Source: Paracoccaceae bacterium (GTDB taxonomy: Bacteria; Pseudomonadota; Alphaproteobacteria; Rhizobiales; Stappiaceae). Taken from it: a stretch of 55,298 nt of DNA. Shown here piece by piece: positions 8,266 through 18,266 of this stretch. Below the pieces are notes generated by a model. That model was not told the origin of the DNA and searched no databases. It was given only the letters and a program-made list of their open reading frames with translations. The first letter of the stretch is position 1. Each line of letters opens with the position of its first letter. Position numbers and translations under genes: made by a program. Location: contig PARB01000027.1 of assembly GCA_002709505.1 (NCBI GenBank), forward strand, positions 1 through 55,298, given 5' to 3'.

Positions 8266-9003
8266 TCAGGGGTCGGCCAGCATCCCGTCGACCAGATGCA
8301 GCCGGCGATCCATGCGCGCCGCCATATCGAGATCGTGGGTCACCGCGATCACCGTCTTGCCGTGGTCGTCGACAAGATGGCGCAGGGTCTTGAACACCTG
8401 GTCCGACGAGGCGCTGTCGAGACTGCCGGTCGGCTCGTCGGCCAGGATCACCGGCGGGTCGTTGGCGAGCGCCCGCGCCACCGCGACGCGCTGGCGCTGA
8501 CCGCCGGAGAGCTGGATTGGCAGCTTGCCGACGTGATCCCCAAGGCCCAGTTCCGAGAGAATATCGACGGCACGCGCGCGCATCTCGGCAACGCTCAACC
8601 GTCCGAGCTTGCGCATCGGGATCATCACGTTCTCGAGGACGGAAAACTCCGGCAGCAGAAAGTGGAACTGGAACACGAAGCCGAGCGTCGACAGCCGCTC
8701 GCGCGCGCGCCATGCCTCGGAATGCAGATGGGTCGGCAGACCGTTGATCAGCACCTCGCCCGAGGTCGGCGTGTCGAGCAGCCCGAGCAGATAAAGCAGC
8801 GACGACTTTCCCGATCCCGACGGACCGGTTATCGCGACGAACTCGCCCGCCTCGATCACCAGATCGATGTCGCGCACCAGCGTGACCGGGATCAGGCCGG
8901 GAAGAATGCGGGTCAGGCCGCGGGCCTCGATCAGCGGCGGGCCGGCGGTCGCGGCGCCGGCGTCCGACCGCTTGGCGGTTTCGGGTTCGGCGGACAGGCT
9001 CAT
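8266..9003 (-). CDS. ABC exporter ATPase, LolD/MacB type
   Basis: A 245-residue ATPase with Walker A GPSGSGKSS, Q-loop in FQFHFLLPEF, signature LSGGQRQRVA, Walker B VILADEPTGSLD and a switch His in VTHDLD. It resembles the LolD/MacB/FtsE group, which power FtsX-type permeases. Its ATG overlaps the TGA of the permease gene by four bases (ATGA at 9000-9003), so the two are coupled. With the adaptor and permease it forms a three-gene exporter operon read leftwards from 11316. A short acidic tail precedes the ABC core (residues 1-22). Confidence 0.92.
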   Translation of the reverse strand: MSLSAEPETAKRSDAGAATAGPPLIEARGLTRILPGLIPVTLVRDIDLVIEAGEFVAITGPSGSGKSSLLYLLGLLDTPTSGEVLINGLPTHLHSEAWRARERLSTLGFVFQFHFLLPEFSVLENVMIPMRKLGRLSVAEMRARAVDILSELGLGDHVGKLPIQLSGGQRQRVAVARALANDPPVILADEPTGSLDSASSDQVFKTLRHLVDDHGKTVIAVTHDLDMAARMDRRLHLVDGMLADP

Positions 9004-10238
9004 GACGCCCCCCTGATGATATCGACCGGGTTCAGCTGGGCGGCACGGCGCGCCGGCAGATAGCCGGCGATTCCGGCGGAAAACAGTGCGAACCCGCAGG
9101 CAATCGCGTAGTGCCAGACGCTGTAGTGCATCGGCAGCGAGGTCAGCTCGACATTGGTGCGCACCTCGAACTCCAGCGATCCGAGAAAAACGCTCAGGCC
9201 ATAGCCGAGCGCGGACCCGAGCACAGATCCGACGATGCCGATGAACAGCCCCTCCATCAGGAAGATCCGGCGGATGTCGGCCTGGTCGAAGCCAAGCGAC
9301 TTGAGGATGGCGATGTCGCGCGCCTTCTCATGGACGATGGTGGAGACGATGGTGAAGATGCCGAAGCCGGCCACAAGCAGGATGGCGCCGACGACCGTGT
9401 ACATGATGATGTTGCGCACCATCAGCACTTCCATCAGGCTTTCGTTGGCCTCCTGCCAGGAGGTGGCCCGATAGCCGGTCATGCGCTCCACCCGTTGCGC
9501 CACCGCGCGGGCGGAATTGACGTCGTCCAGGCGGATCGAAAGCCGGTTGATGGCATTGGGCCGCGAGAACAGCACCTGCGCGGTCTTCAGCACCGTATAG
9601 CCGGTGGCATCGTCGGCCTGGGTCACGCCCGTGTGAAACAGGCCGATCACCTTCAGCCGGCGCACCGCGCCCGAGGAGGTCGACACCGCGACGGTGTCGC
9701 CGAGCGAGGCGCCGATCTTGTCCGCCACCCCGTCGCCGATAATCAAGCCGTTCAGGTCGGCGGCGAGATCCATGAAGGATCCCGCCTGCATGTCGTCGCC
9801 GATATTGGACACCCTGAGATGCGCCGCCGGATCGACGCCGGTGAGCGCCACCGCGACATCCTTGCCGCCGTAGCGCAGCACCGCCTGCCCGGAGAGGGAT
9901 GCCGCCATTTCTCCCGGCAGCCAGGTGTCCAGCATCGCCTTGAGGCGCACCGGGTTGCGCAAGCCGCGCGTGTCGTCGTCCGGGCGCGCACCGATCACAT
10001 TGACCGCGTCAAAGACCGCCGCCGCCGGGGGCGGTGCCGCCTCGCGGCGGTCGTCGGTCACCTCGACATGGGGAATGGCATCGACGAGGGTCGCGATGAA
10101 ATCGCGCTGCGATCCCTCCATCAGCGCCGCCATGGCGATGGAAAAGCCGACGCCGAGCATGACGCCGAGCACCGACACGATGCTCTGGCGGAACCGTCCG
10201 CCGACATGGGTCAGCGCGATCGACAGGATCAGCGGCAT
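9000..10238 (-). CDS. FtsX/MacB-type ABC permease
   Basis: A 412-residue inner-membrane permease: one N-terminal helix (about residues 15-37), a roughly 200-residue periplasmic domain of MacB_PCD type, and three C-terminal helices within the FtsX domain (about 270-410). The segment HEKARDIAILKSLGF is the conserved cytoplasmic coupling region of LolC/LolE-like permeases. ATG 10238 begins at the first helix; longer starts overlap the upstream adaptor gene and add a poor leader. Substrate unknown. An HlyD-type adaptor suggests export through or to the outer envelope. Confidence 0.88.
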   Translation of the reverse strand: MPLILSIALTHVGGRFRQSIVSVLGVMLGVGFSIAMAALMEGSQRDFIATLVDAIPHVEVTDDRREAAPPPAAAVFDAVNVIGARPDDDTRGLRNPVRLKAMLDTWLPGEMAASLSGQAVLRYGGKDVAVALTGVDPAAHLRVSNIGDDMQAGSFMDLAADLNGLIIGDGVADKIGASLGDTVAVSTSSGAVRRLKVIGLFHTGVTQADDATGYTVLKTAQVLFSRPNAINRLSIRLDDVNSARAVAQRVERMTGYRATSWQEANESLMEVLMVRNIIMYTVVGAILLVAGFGIFTIVSTIVHEKARDIAILKSLGFDQADIRRIFLMEGLFIGIVGSVLGSALGYGLSVFLGSLEFEVRTNVELTSLPMHYSVWHYAIACGFALFSAGIAGYLPARRAAQLNPVDIIRGAS

Positions 10239-10284
10239 GACGGAAGGCCCGCATCCGTACCGGTTCCCGGCGGGACGTGGCGGC

Positions 10285-11316
10285 TCATCGGTTCGCCTCC
10301 CCCTCACCGGCTGCGGCAAGCGGCCGCGCGGCCTGGCCCGGGCTCAAGCCATCGCGCCACACCGCCACCACCCGCGCGTCCGGTTCAAGTCCGCCGGTGA
10401 CCTCGACCGTCTCCGTGCCGCGAATGCCGATCTCCAGCCTGCGCGCGGCAAGACGCCCGTCGTCCTCCAAAACCAGCACGCGGTCGCCGTCGACTGCCGC
10501 CAATGGCACGAGAAGCGCCTTCTCGACGACCTTGACGATGATGTTGACGTCGCTGGTCATGCCGATCATCAGCGGAGGCGGGTCCTTAAAGGTCAGGTAG
10601 ACCCGATAGGTCTTGAGCACGGGATCGCCCTTGGGCGTGATCTGGTCGACGACCGCGTCGAAGGCACGCCCGGGAAAGGCGTCGGCGCGCACCAGCGCCT
10701 TCTGTCCGGTCCGGACCAGCGGAATATCTTCCTCGTTCACATCCGCCACGACACGCAACGGACGCGGCTGACCGACCCAGAAGAGCACCGCGCCTGGTTC
10801 GGCCACCTCCCCCACTTCGCCGTCGCGACGCAGAACCTGACCGTCCATCGGCGCCTTCAGCTCATAGTCGGACAGGCGCGCGGTCTGCGCCGCCAGCAGC
10901 GCGACATTGCGGGAATGATCGTTTTCCGCCTGCTCGAACGCCTGGCGCGAGATCACCCGGCGCTCCAACAGGCCGACCGCGCGGTCGAGGTTCTGCTTCG
11001 ACAGCTGCACGCGCGCTTCAAGCTCGGCGGCGGTGGCCCGCGCATCGGAGGCATCGAGCCGGCCGAGCACCGTTCCCTGCGTGACGGTCTCGCCCTCGCA
11101 GGCGCACATCTCGATGATCCGCTCGCGCAGCACGCTCGTCACCTTGGCCCAGCGCACCGGCTCCACGACACCGGTGGCATAGACGACGTCGGCGGCGCGT
11201 CCGACCTGCGGCGTCACCACGGCGACCTGTACCGGGCGGGCCGACCACCACCACAGCGCGGCCGCAACCGCCGCACCAAGTCCGAGCACCACAACAGCAA
11301 AAAGAAAGCGTTTCAT
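10285..11316 (-). CDS. HlyD/RND-type periplasmic adaptor of the ABC exporter
   Basis: A 343-residue membrane-fusion protein: N-terminal anchor (RFLFAVVVLGLGAAVAAALWWW), a barrel-sandwich lipoyl part split around an alpha-hairpin (about residues 75-150, GETVTQGTVLGRLD to YELKAPMDGQVLRRDGEVGE), then beta-barrel and membrane-proximal domains. ATG 11316 places the start just before the anchor. The order adaptor-permease-ATPase matches DevBCA/MacAB-like exporters. No TolC-like gene is adjacent. A CxC pair after the anchor (IEMCAC) is unusual for the family and could form a disulfide. Divergent from the NtrC-family regulator, which is a candidate controller. Confidence 0.88.
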   Translation of the reverse strand: MKRFLFAVVVLGLGAAVAAALWWWSARPVQVAVVTPQVGRAADVVYATGVVEPVRWAKVTSVLRERIIEMCACEGETVTQGTVLGRLDASDARATAAELEARVQLSKQNLDRAVGLLERRVISRQAFEQAENDHSRNVALLAAQTARLSDYELKAPMDGQVLRRDGEVGEVAEPGAVLFWVGQPRPLRVVADVNEEDIPLVRTGQKALVRADAFPGRAFDAVVDQITPKGDPVLKTYRVYLTFKDPPPLMIGMTSDVNIIVKVVEKALLVPLAAVDGDRVLVLEDDGRLAARRLEIGIRGTETVEVTGGLEPDARVVAVWRDGLSPGQAARPLAAAGEGEANR

Positions 11317-11556
11317 GAGGATCCATCTTCGCGGGACGCCTGTTTCGCACGACCCTAACACCAGCTTCGCGCTCGCCCTATCCGCAGAAGCCCTCAACCA
11401 AACGCAGGAGGTGTGGACATTTCCCGGCCAAATTGCAGGGTCGGAAACAGGGAGATTTCATTCGGAAACGGTTTATTTACCATGTCCAGCCAAGATTCTG
11501 ACGGCAAATCAATTCGATGCCGACGTTTCGGCTGAACAAAAGGGGGTCGCCACCGC

Positions 11557-13041
11557 ATGGAGTCCATGCATGGCGCTGAGGGGCAAATCAGGCTGGCCGT
11601 TCTCGACGGCGATGGCTCGATGCGCAATCTCGCGGGATCAATCGTCGACGCAATGGATCACCCTTGCGCGACACCTTTGGCTTACCACAGTTTCGAGCCG
11701 TTCTACGCGGCCAGCACGAAGGTGCGGCCCGACGTGATGATCGTCGATCTCGAAACCCTCGGACAGGACGGCCATCTGTCCCGCCTCGCGGCGGCGCAAC
11801 CGCAGGCCTTCCTGATGGCGGTGAGCACGGGACAGTCGCTGTCGCGCAGTCTCGCGGCGATGGAGGCCGGCGCGCACGACGTGATTTCCGTGGGTGTCGA
11901 CCCGGCGTCCGCCGCCGAGAAGATCGACCGCTTCCTGATCCAGAACACCCGCCCGGCCCGCGCCGACGGCACCCGCCGCACGACGCGCCCGCAGGCCGCG
12001 GCGACGCAGATCGGCGACGGCACGCCGCACCGCTTCGAGGCCTTCATCGGCGGATCGGCGCGGATGCGCGAGGTCTACGACCAGATCGAACGCATGGCGC
12101 CCTCCGGTGCGCCGGTGTTCATCACCGGTGAATCCGGTACCGGCAAACAGCTTTGCGCCAGCGCGATCCACACGCGTTCGCCGCGCCGCGACAAGCCCTT
12201 CATCGCGGTCAACTGCGCGGCCATTCCCGGCGCGTTGATGGAAAGCGAGCTCTTCGGGCACATCAATGGCGCCATCAGCGGCGCAGCCGAAACGCGGGAA
12301 GGCGCCGCCGAGGCCGCGGATGGCGGCACGCTCTTTCTCGACGAAATCGGCGAAATGGACCTGGCGCTTCAGTCGAAGCTGTTGCGCTTCATCCAAACCG
12401 GCATGGTGCAGCGCGTCGGCGACACCCGACAACGCGCCGTGAACGTGCGCATCGTCTGCGCGACGAACCGCGACCCGATGACGGAAATCTCGGAAGGGCG
12501 GTTCCGCGAGGACCTGTTCTACCGGCTTCACGTTTTGCCCGTCCGGCTGCCGGCGCTGCGCGACCGGCGCGAGGACATCCTGCCGCTGGCGCAGGCCTTT
12601 CTCGCCCGCTTCTGCGTCGAGGAATCCCGCCGCTTTAGCGATATCGCCGGCTGCGCGGGCGAAAAGCTCCTCACCTACGACTGGCCGGGCAACGTCCGGC
12701 AGTTGGAAAATGCGATCCGACAGGCGGTCGTCCTGCATGACGGTGAGGCGCTGCGCGCGGACATGCTGCCAGGCTTCCTCCTGGGCGAGGGCCTGTCCGG
12801 CCGGCTGGAGCCGCTTCGTGCCGGATACGCCCCGCTGCCGGGCGGATCGACGGAGGCGATCGAGCCGCTTTGGGCGCAGGAACGGCGCATCATCGAAACG
12901 GCGCTGACAGCCTTCGACGGCAATATCGCCAAGGCGGCGGCGGCGCTCGAGATCTCTCCCTCCACCATCTACCGGAAGCGCCAGTCCTGGAACGAGCGGA
13001 TGGGCGGTACGGCGCCCGCGTTCACCGCATTTGCCGGTTAA
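11557..13041 (+). CDS. NtrC-family response regulator with altered GAFTGA loop
   Basis: A 494-residue regulator: receiver-like domain (residues 10-130), AAA+ domain (about 165-405) and Fis-type HTH (about 455-480, [19 protein letters not shown]). RBS AGGGGG lies ten bases before ATG 11557. The AAA+ part has Walker A GESGTGK (191-197), Walker [12 protein letters not shown] and arginine finger region [10 protein letters not shown]. The sigma-54 contact loop, normally GAFTGA, is GAISGA (238-243). The receiver keeps a phosphoacceptor candidate D64 and acidic D17/D19 but lacks the usual Lys after strand 5. It may therefore act without phosphorylation and without normal sigma-54 contact. No histidine kinase is adjacent. 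Confidence 0.88.
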   Translation: MESMHGAEGQIRLAVLDGDGSMRNLAGSIVDAMDHPCATPLAYHSFEPFYAASTKVRPDVMIVDLETLGQDGHLSRLAAAQPQAFLMAVSTGQSLSRSLAAMEAGAHDVISVGVDPASAAEKIDRFLIQNTRPARADGTRRTTRPQAAATQIGDGTPHRFEAFIGGSARMREVYDQIERMAPSGAPVFITGESGTGKQLCASAIHTRSPRRDKPFIAVNCAAIPGALMESELFGHINGAISGAAETREGAAEAADGGTLFLDEIGEMDLALQSKLLRFIQTGMVQRVGDTRQRAVNVRIVCATNRDPMTEISEGRFREDLFYRLHVLPVRLPALRDRREDILPLAQAFLARFCVEESRRFSDIAGCAGEKLLTYDWPGNVRQLENAIRQAVVLHDGEALRADMLPGFLLGEGLSGRLEPLRAGYAPLPGGSTEAIEPLWAQERRIIETALTAFDGNIAKAAAALEISPSTIYRKRQSWNERMGGTAPAFTAFAG

Positions 13042-13120
13042 TCTTGTCGTTTGCCGCGCTCCGGTCTATACGGTGCGCCGCAACACAGGGGCTGGCAAAC
13101 GACAAGGGACGGGGCAACTC

Positions 13121-13717
13121 ATGCGAAGGGTCGGACATCCGCACACAAGCGGCGGACGGGGCACCGGATGCCGCCGCGCGATCGCAGCGCTCGCGCTGCT
13201 CGGCATCGCGGCAACGACGCCGGCGCTTGGCGCTGAGGCAACCGACCCGGTGTCGCCGGCCCTCGCAACGGCACGCGCGGCGAGCGCAAAGGCCTGGGAA
13301 ACGTCGCCCCTCGGTTTCGCCAAGGCGCTCTTCGTCGAGGGCGACGTGGGCGGTTTCGGACAATACACCCCGCTCGCCGAGCCGGTTTTCCAGCCCGACG
13401 ACACGCTGACGGTCTATGCCCAGCCGCTTGGATACGGGTTCGTCGAAAGCGATGCGGGATATGGCATCCGCCTCGTCGCCGACTACGAGCTGCTGAACCC
13501 TTCGGGGCAGGTTCTGGCCGCGCAAACGGGTTTTGCCGAGCTGTCCTATGACAGCCGCGACGCACGGCGCGAGTTCCACGCCATCCTGCAATTCCGGTTC
13601 GAGGGCCTGCGGCCCGGCGACTACGACCTCAAGATCCTGATGCGCGACAGCTCCAGCGCAAAACAGGGGTATATCTCCCTGCCGTTCCAGGTCCGGTCGG
13701 AAACCGCCGCACAGTAG
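13121..13717 (+). CDS. Secreted protein of unknown function
   Basis: A 198-residue protein with a signal peptide (RRAIAALALLGIAATTPALGA, cleavage probably before EATD). ATG 13121 follows a GGGAC-GGGG purine stretch. The mature part looks beta-rich: PVFQPDDTLTVYAQPLGYG, then alternating strands ending in GLRPGDYDLKILMRDSSS, suggesting an immunoglobulin-like or lipocalin-like sandwich. I do not recognise a named family. It lies 79 bases after the NtrC-family gene on the same strand and could be its target or operon partner. It is convergent with the vWA gene downstream. Confidence 0.7.
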   Translation: MRRVGHPHTSGGRGTGCRRAIAALALLGIAATTPALGAEATDPVSPALATARAASAKAWETSPLGFAKALFVEGDVGGFGQYTPLAEPVFQPDDTLTVYAQPLGYGFVESDAGYGIRLVADYELLNPSGQVLAAQTGFAELSYDSRDARREFHAILQFRFEGLRPGDYDLKILMRDSSSAKQGYISLPFQVRSETAAQ

Positions 13718-13744
13718 CGCGCATCAGACGCGCTGCATCGTCGG

Positions 13745-15373
13745 TTACCTGTTCAGGCGCAGCTTGCTGATTTCCTCGGCGATGCGCTTGAAGGCATCCA
13801 CCAGATCGCCGTTCGAACGGGCATCGAAGGCCATGTTCGCATTGGACGCGCAGTTGCGCATCATGTTCACCGTGTTGCTGTCGTTGATCTGGAACGCCAC
13901 GGTATAGACGTTGATGCCGTCCTTCTTGGCATTCTCGCAGGCGAGCGCCGTGCGCTGGTCCATCGCATTGGCGATCTCCCAGGTGCTGTCGATACCCTTG
14001 CCGAGGCGCTGTTCGCGCCCGTAACCATAGGCGTTGATGTTCGTCTTGTTGAACGAACTCTGGCCCTGGTAGGTGTTGGCGCCGTCGGTCATCACGATCA
14101 TGATGCGCACGTGCTCGTCGTCGCTGTCCTCTTCACGCACGCGCCCTTGCGTGAAGGGCGCCTGCGGCGACAGCACGCGCCAGCCCCACACGACACCCTG
14201 GTGGATGTTGGTGTTGCCGTTGGCCTTCATGTCCTTCAGATCCCGCAGGATCGTCGCCTTGTCCGTCGTCAGATCGGTGAGCGGCTGGGTGCGGCAGGTG
14301 AAGTTCGGACCCTTGGTATAGGTGTTACCGAAGGACTGGTTCTGGTCGCGGTACTTGCACATGCGCTCCTGCGCATAGAGATACTCGGGCTTGCCGAGCT
14401 TGCGCGCCTTCTTCGAGGCCTTGTCGCGACATCCCCCGGAATCGTCGCGGATATAGTCATTGGAATGACGATCGCCACGACGGGTGTATTTGTAGTCCGG
14501 CTCGTCGGGAGCGAATTCCGGCACATAAAGCGTTTCGGGTACGCGCTTGTCGGGCGCGTCGTCCGTCACGTCATAGGGAATCGGCCGCGCCTCGACGCAG
14601 CCGAGCCATTGCGTGTGCTTGAGCTGCTTGAACAGGGTAAAGCGGCTGGGTTTGCCATTGTAGAAGAACTGGCTCTCCATTTCGGCCGGGTCCGGGGTTC
14701 CGTCCGGACGGGTCTCGAAATTGGTCCAGTGGATCGGCGACTGGCCCTCGCGGTCCATCCAGCTCTCGTTCTCCTTGTCGCTGCCGATATTGACAAAGGA
14801 GGTGAACGGAACGAGCCCGATCTTTACACGGTCCTTCTTTTCGCCCTTCTCGTTGATCGCAAACAGCGTCTTCGTCAGGTCCTCGGAGGCGTCCTTGAGC
14901 GTTCTCATTTTGCTCCCGCCCATCGAGCCGGAATTGTCGAGCACCATCACCACATCGAAGGTCGCCTTGCCGATCACCGTTTGCGAGCGCACGCCGACAT
15001 CGACCTTGTCGACATTGAGCACGCCGCCGAAAAGGGTCTGGACGGCCTGGGTGGCCGTCACGGTGACGGTGCCCTTCTCGACCGTGACGTCGAGCTTCAC
15101 GGCATCGGGATCGCCCTTGTAGATGGCGTTGAAATAGTCGATCGCATTGGCCTTGACCTTGGCCTCGGCCAGGCCCTCGCTGTCGTAATTCGCGGCCAGC
15201 GCCGTGGCATCGACCGCAGCCTGCAGCACGACCTTGGTGTTGTGCGCGCGCGAGTAGTCGAGACCTGCTCCGATCACGAGCACGACGAAGCCGAACGTCA
15301 GCGCGAACGGAATGACAATGTTTCCGGAGCGCTCGTCGCAAAATGCTCTGACAAGATCGACAATGTTCTTCAT
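13745..15373 (-). CDS. TadG-like pilus-assembly protein with von Willebrand A domain
   Basis: A 542-residue protein with a TadE/TadG-type N-terminus: ERSGNIVIPFALTFGFVVLVIGAGLDY (split hydrophobic anchor, about residues 14-40) followed by the VVLQAAVDATALAA segment typical of Flp-pilus minor proteins. A vWA domain begins near 138 with the metal-ion-dependent adhesion motif DNSGS (146-150) and runs to the C-terminus with a long charged, Cys-containing insertion (about 250-390). Its place is the inner membrane with a periplasmic domain. No other tad/cpa genes are in the window, so this is a stand-alone copy, common in Hyphomicrobiales. Role in pili or adhesion is inferred. Confidence 0.85.
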   Translation of the reverse strand: MKNIVDLVRAFCDERSGNIVIPFALTFGFVVLVIGAGLDYSRAHNTKVVLQAAVDATALAANYDSEGLAEAKVKANAIDYFNAIYKGDPDAVKLDVTVEKGTVTVTATQAVQTLFGGVLNVDKVDVGVRSQTVIGKATFDVVMVLDNSGSMGGSKMRTLKDASEDLTKTLFAINEKGEKKDRVKIGLVPFTSFVNIGSDKENESWMDREGQSPIHWTNFETRPDGTPDPAEMESQFFYNGKPSRFTLFKQLKHTQWLGCVEARPIPYDVTDDAPDKRVPETLYVPEFAPDEPDYKYTRRGDRHSNDYIRDDSGGCRDKASKKARKLGKPEYLYAQERMCKYRDQNQSFGNTYTKGPNFTCRTQPLTDLTTDKATILRDLKDMKANGNTNIHQGVVWGWRVLSPQAPFTQGRVREEDSDDEHVRIMIVMTDGANTYQGQSSFNKTNINAYGYGREQRLGKGIDSTWEIANAMDQRTALACENAKKDGINVYTVAFQINDSNTVNMMRNCASNANMAFDARSNGDLVDAFKRIAEEISKLRLNR

Positions 15374-15537
15374 GACAGTCAGTCTAACTGTCAGCCATTG
15401 CCAAAACCTTTAAACGCAATGCCACGTTTTTATCGGTCGCCGCGTATGGCCTGGTGAAACCGGACAGTTTCGTTACGGCAGCCCCCCGGCGCGGCAGGGC
15501 GCGACGCTTTTTTCAAAAAATCCGGATCGCGAAGTCA

Positions 15538-15566
15538 TTGACAGGGTCTCTACCCCGTCCTACATC
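15538..15566 (+). promoter_or_regulatory. Housekeeping promoter of groESL
   Basis: A perfect -35 TTGACA (15538-15543) is followed after 17 bp by TACATC (15561-15566). The predicted start is near 15573, immediately before the CIRCE repeat, so HrcA bound there would block initiation. No RpoH-type consensus is obvious here. Confidence 0.65.
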
Positions 15567-15576
15567 AGGCGCGCTG

Positions 15577-15603
15577 TTAGCACTCTCATTCACAGAGTGC
15601 CAA
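15577..15603 (+). promoter_or_regulatory. CIRCE element (HrcA operator)
   Basis: TTAGCACTC (15577-15585), nine-base spacer, GAGTGCCAA (15595-15603). This matches the CIRCE inverted repeat except for one base in the right arm (C for T). It lies 84 bases before the groES start, within the predicted 5' untranslated region. HrcA repression of groESL through CIRCE is established in alphaproteobacteria. hrcA itself is not in the window. Confidence 0.93.
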
Positions 15604-15686
15604 CGTGGTCTGCGTTCGCTGCCGCGCCGATTTCCTGGCGCGGACAGGAGGGGTACCACGCTGGCCAGAAAAGGAAAGAGCACGAT

Positions 15687-15974
15687 ATGAAGTTCCGCCC
15701 TTTGCATGATCGCGTCGTGGTTCGCCGCGTCGATTCCGAAGAAAAGACCGCCGGCGGGATCATCATCCCGGACACCGCCAAGGAAAAGCCGCAGGAAGGC
15801 GAAGTCGTCGCCGTCGGTCCCGGCTCGCGCAAGGAAAACGGCGACCTGATCGCCCTCGACGTCAAGGCTGGCGACCGTGTGCTGTTCGGCAAGTGGTCCG
15901 GCACCGAAGTCAAGATCGATGGCGAAGACCTTCTGATCATGAAGGAAAGCGACATCATGGGCGTTGTCGGCTAA
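15687..15974 (+). CDS. groES: Co-chaperonin GroES
   Basis: A 95-residue GroES. It caps the GroEL ring during protein folding. ATG 15687 follows AAGGAAAGAG; upstream in-frame codons would run through the CIRCE element. Conserved features are [13 protein letters not shown] at the N-terminus, the mobile loop [12 protein letters not shown] that docks on GroEL, and the C-terminal YxxI-like KESDIMGVV. It is first in an operon with groEL, 141 bases apart, under the CIRCE-controlled promoter. Length is normal. Confidence 0.97.
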   Translation: MKFRPLHDRVVVRRVDSEEKTAGGIIIPDTAKEKPQEGEVVAVGPGSRKENGDLIALDVKAGDRVLFGKWSGTEVKIDGEDLLIMKESDIMGVVG

Positions 15975-16094
15975 TCAGCCACGCCAGTCCCCTCTCCCGT
16001 CTTCCGCGCCCGCGAACCTCGCGTGCGCAGCGCAGGCCAAACGGGTCTGCACCAGCGGCGTGACGAGATATCGCGCCGGAAGCCGGGTCCCTAG

Positions 16095-17756
<1,662 letters not shown>

Positions 17757-17792
17757 GAAGTCCAAAGCCACTCGAATTGCAGAGACGTTCAG

Positions 17793-17824
17793 CGGGCGGT
17801 CTTCGGGCCGCCCGTTGTTTTTTT
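17793..17824 (+). terminator. Intrinsic terminator of groESL
   Basis: Nine-base stem CGGGCGGTC (17793-17801) with GGCCGCCCG (17806-17814), one G-U pair, closed by a stable C(TTCG)G tetraloop and followed by a T-rich tail to 17824. It lies 36 bases after the groEL stop. Confidence 0.93.
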
Positions 17825-17966
17825 GCCCTCCGGTGCGGCGTGACGACGCGCCGCGACTGCGCTAGGGTCCGAATCCAACCTGGGATTCCGTCATCCGACG
17901 TCGGCATCCGCCCGTCACGCCGCCCCGATCCGACCCGAAACACGGTAAGCCTTGGAAAGAGCGCCG

Positions 17967-18179
17967 ATGGACAGCGAAACGCTTGCCCGCATCGACAGAC
18001 TGGAGGAGCAGCTTGCTCATCAGTCGCATACGATCGACGAACTGAACGACGTGGTGTCCCGCCAGGCCGACCTGATCGACGCGCTCGGCCGCAAGATCGC
18101 CGCGCTGACCTCTCAGGTCGAAGAGCTGGAAGATGCCGCGATCCCGCAACCGGCGATCACCAAACCGCCGCATTACTGA
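17967..18179 (+). CDS. slyX: SlyX family protein
   Basis: A 70-residue coiled-coil protein: one long amphipathic helix with heptads (RIDRLEEQLAHQSHTIDEL, then LIDALGRKIAALTSQVEEL) and the conserved C-terminal KPPHY. ATG 17967 is six bases after a GGAAAGAG ribosome binding site; a TTG at 17952 is the alternative. SlyX is widespread in proteobacteria and its biochemical role is not established. It is followed by an MFS gene 87 bases downstream on the same strand. Confidence 0.9.
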   Translation: MDSETLARIDRLEEQLAHQSHTIDELNDVVSRQADLIDALGRKIAALTSQVEELEDAAIPQPAITKPPHY

Positions 18180-18266
18180 TGCGACTGGCAGGCGTTCCGG
18201 ACAGTCCCGGGCGCCGCACCGGCCCGGATCGGCCGACGACCCGAACACCAAGAGCGACGGCACCAG

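Noticed and set aside
11317..11556. Sigma-54 -24/-12 promoter in the exporter/regulator gap
   Set aside because: Best GG-N10-GC match (near 11415) lacks the TGGCAC and TTGC context.
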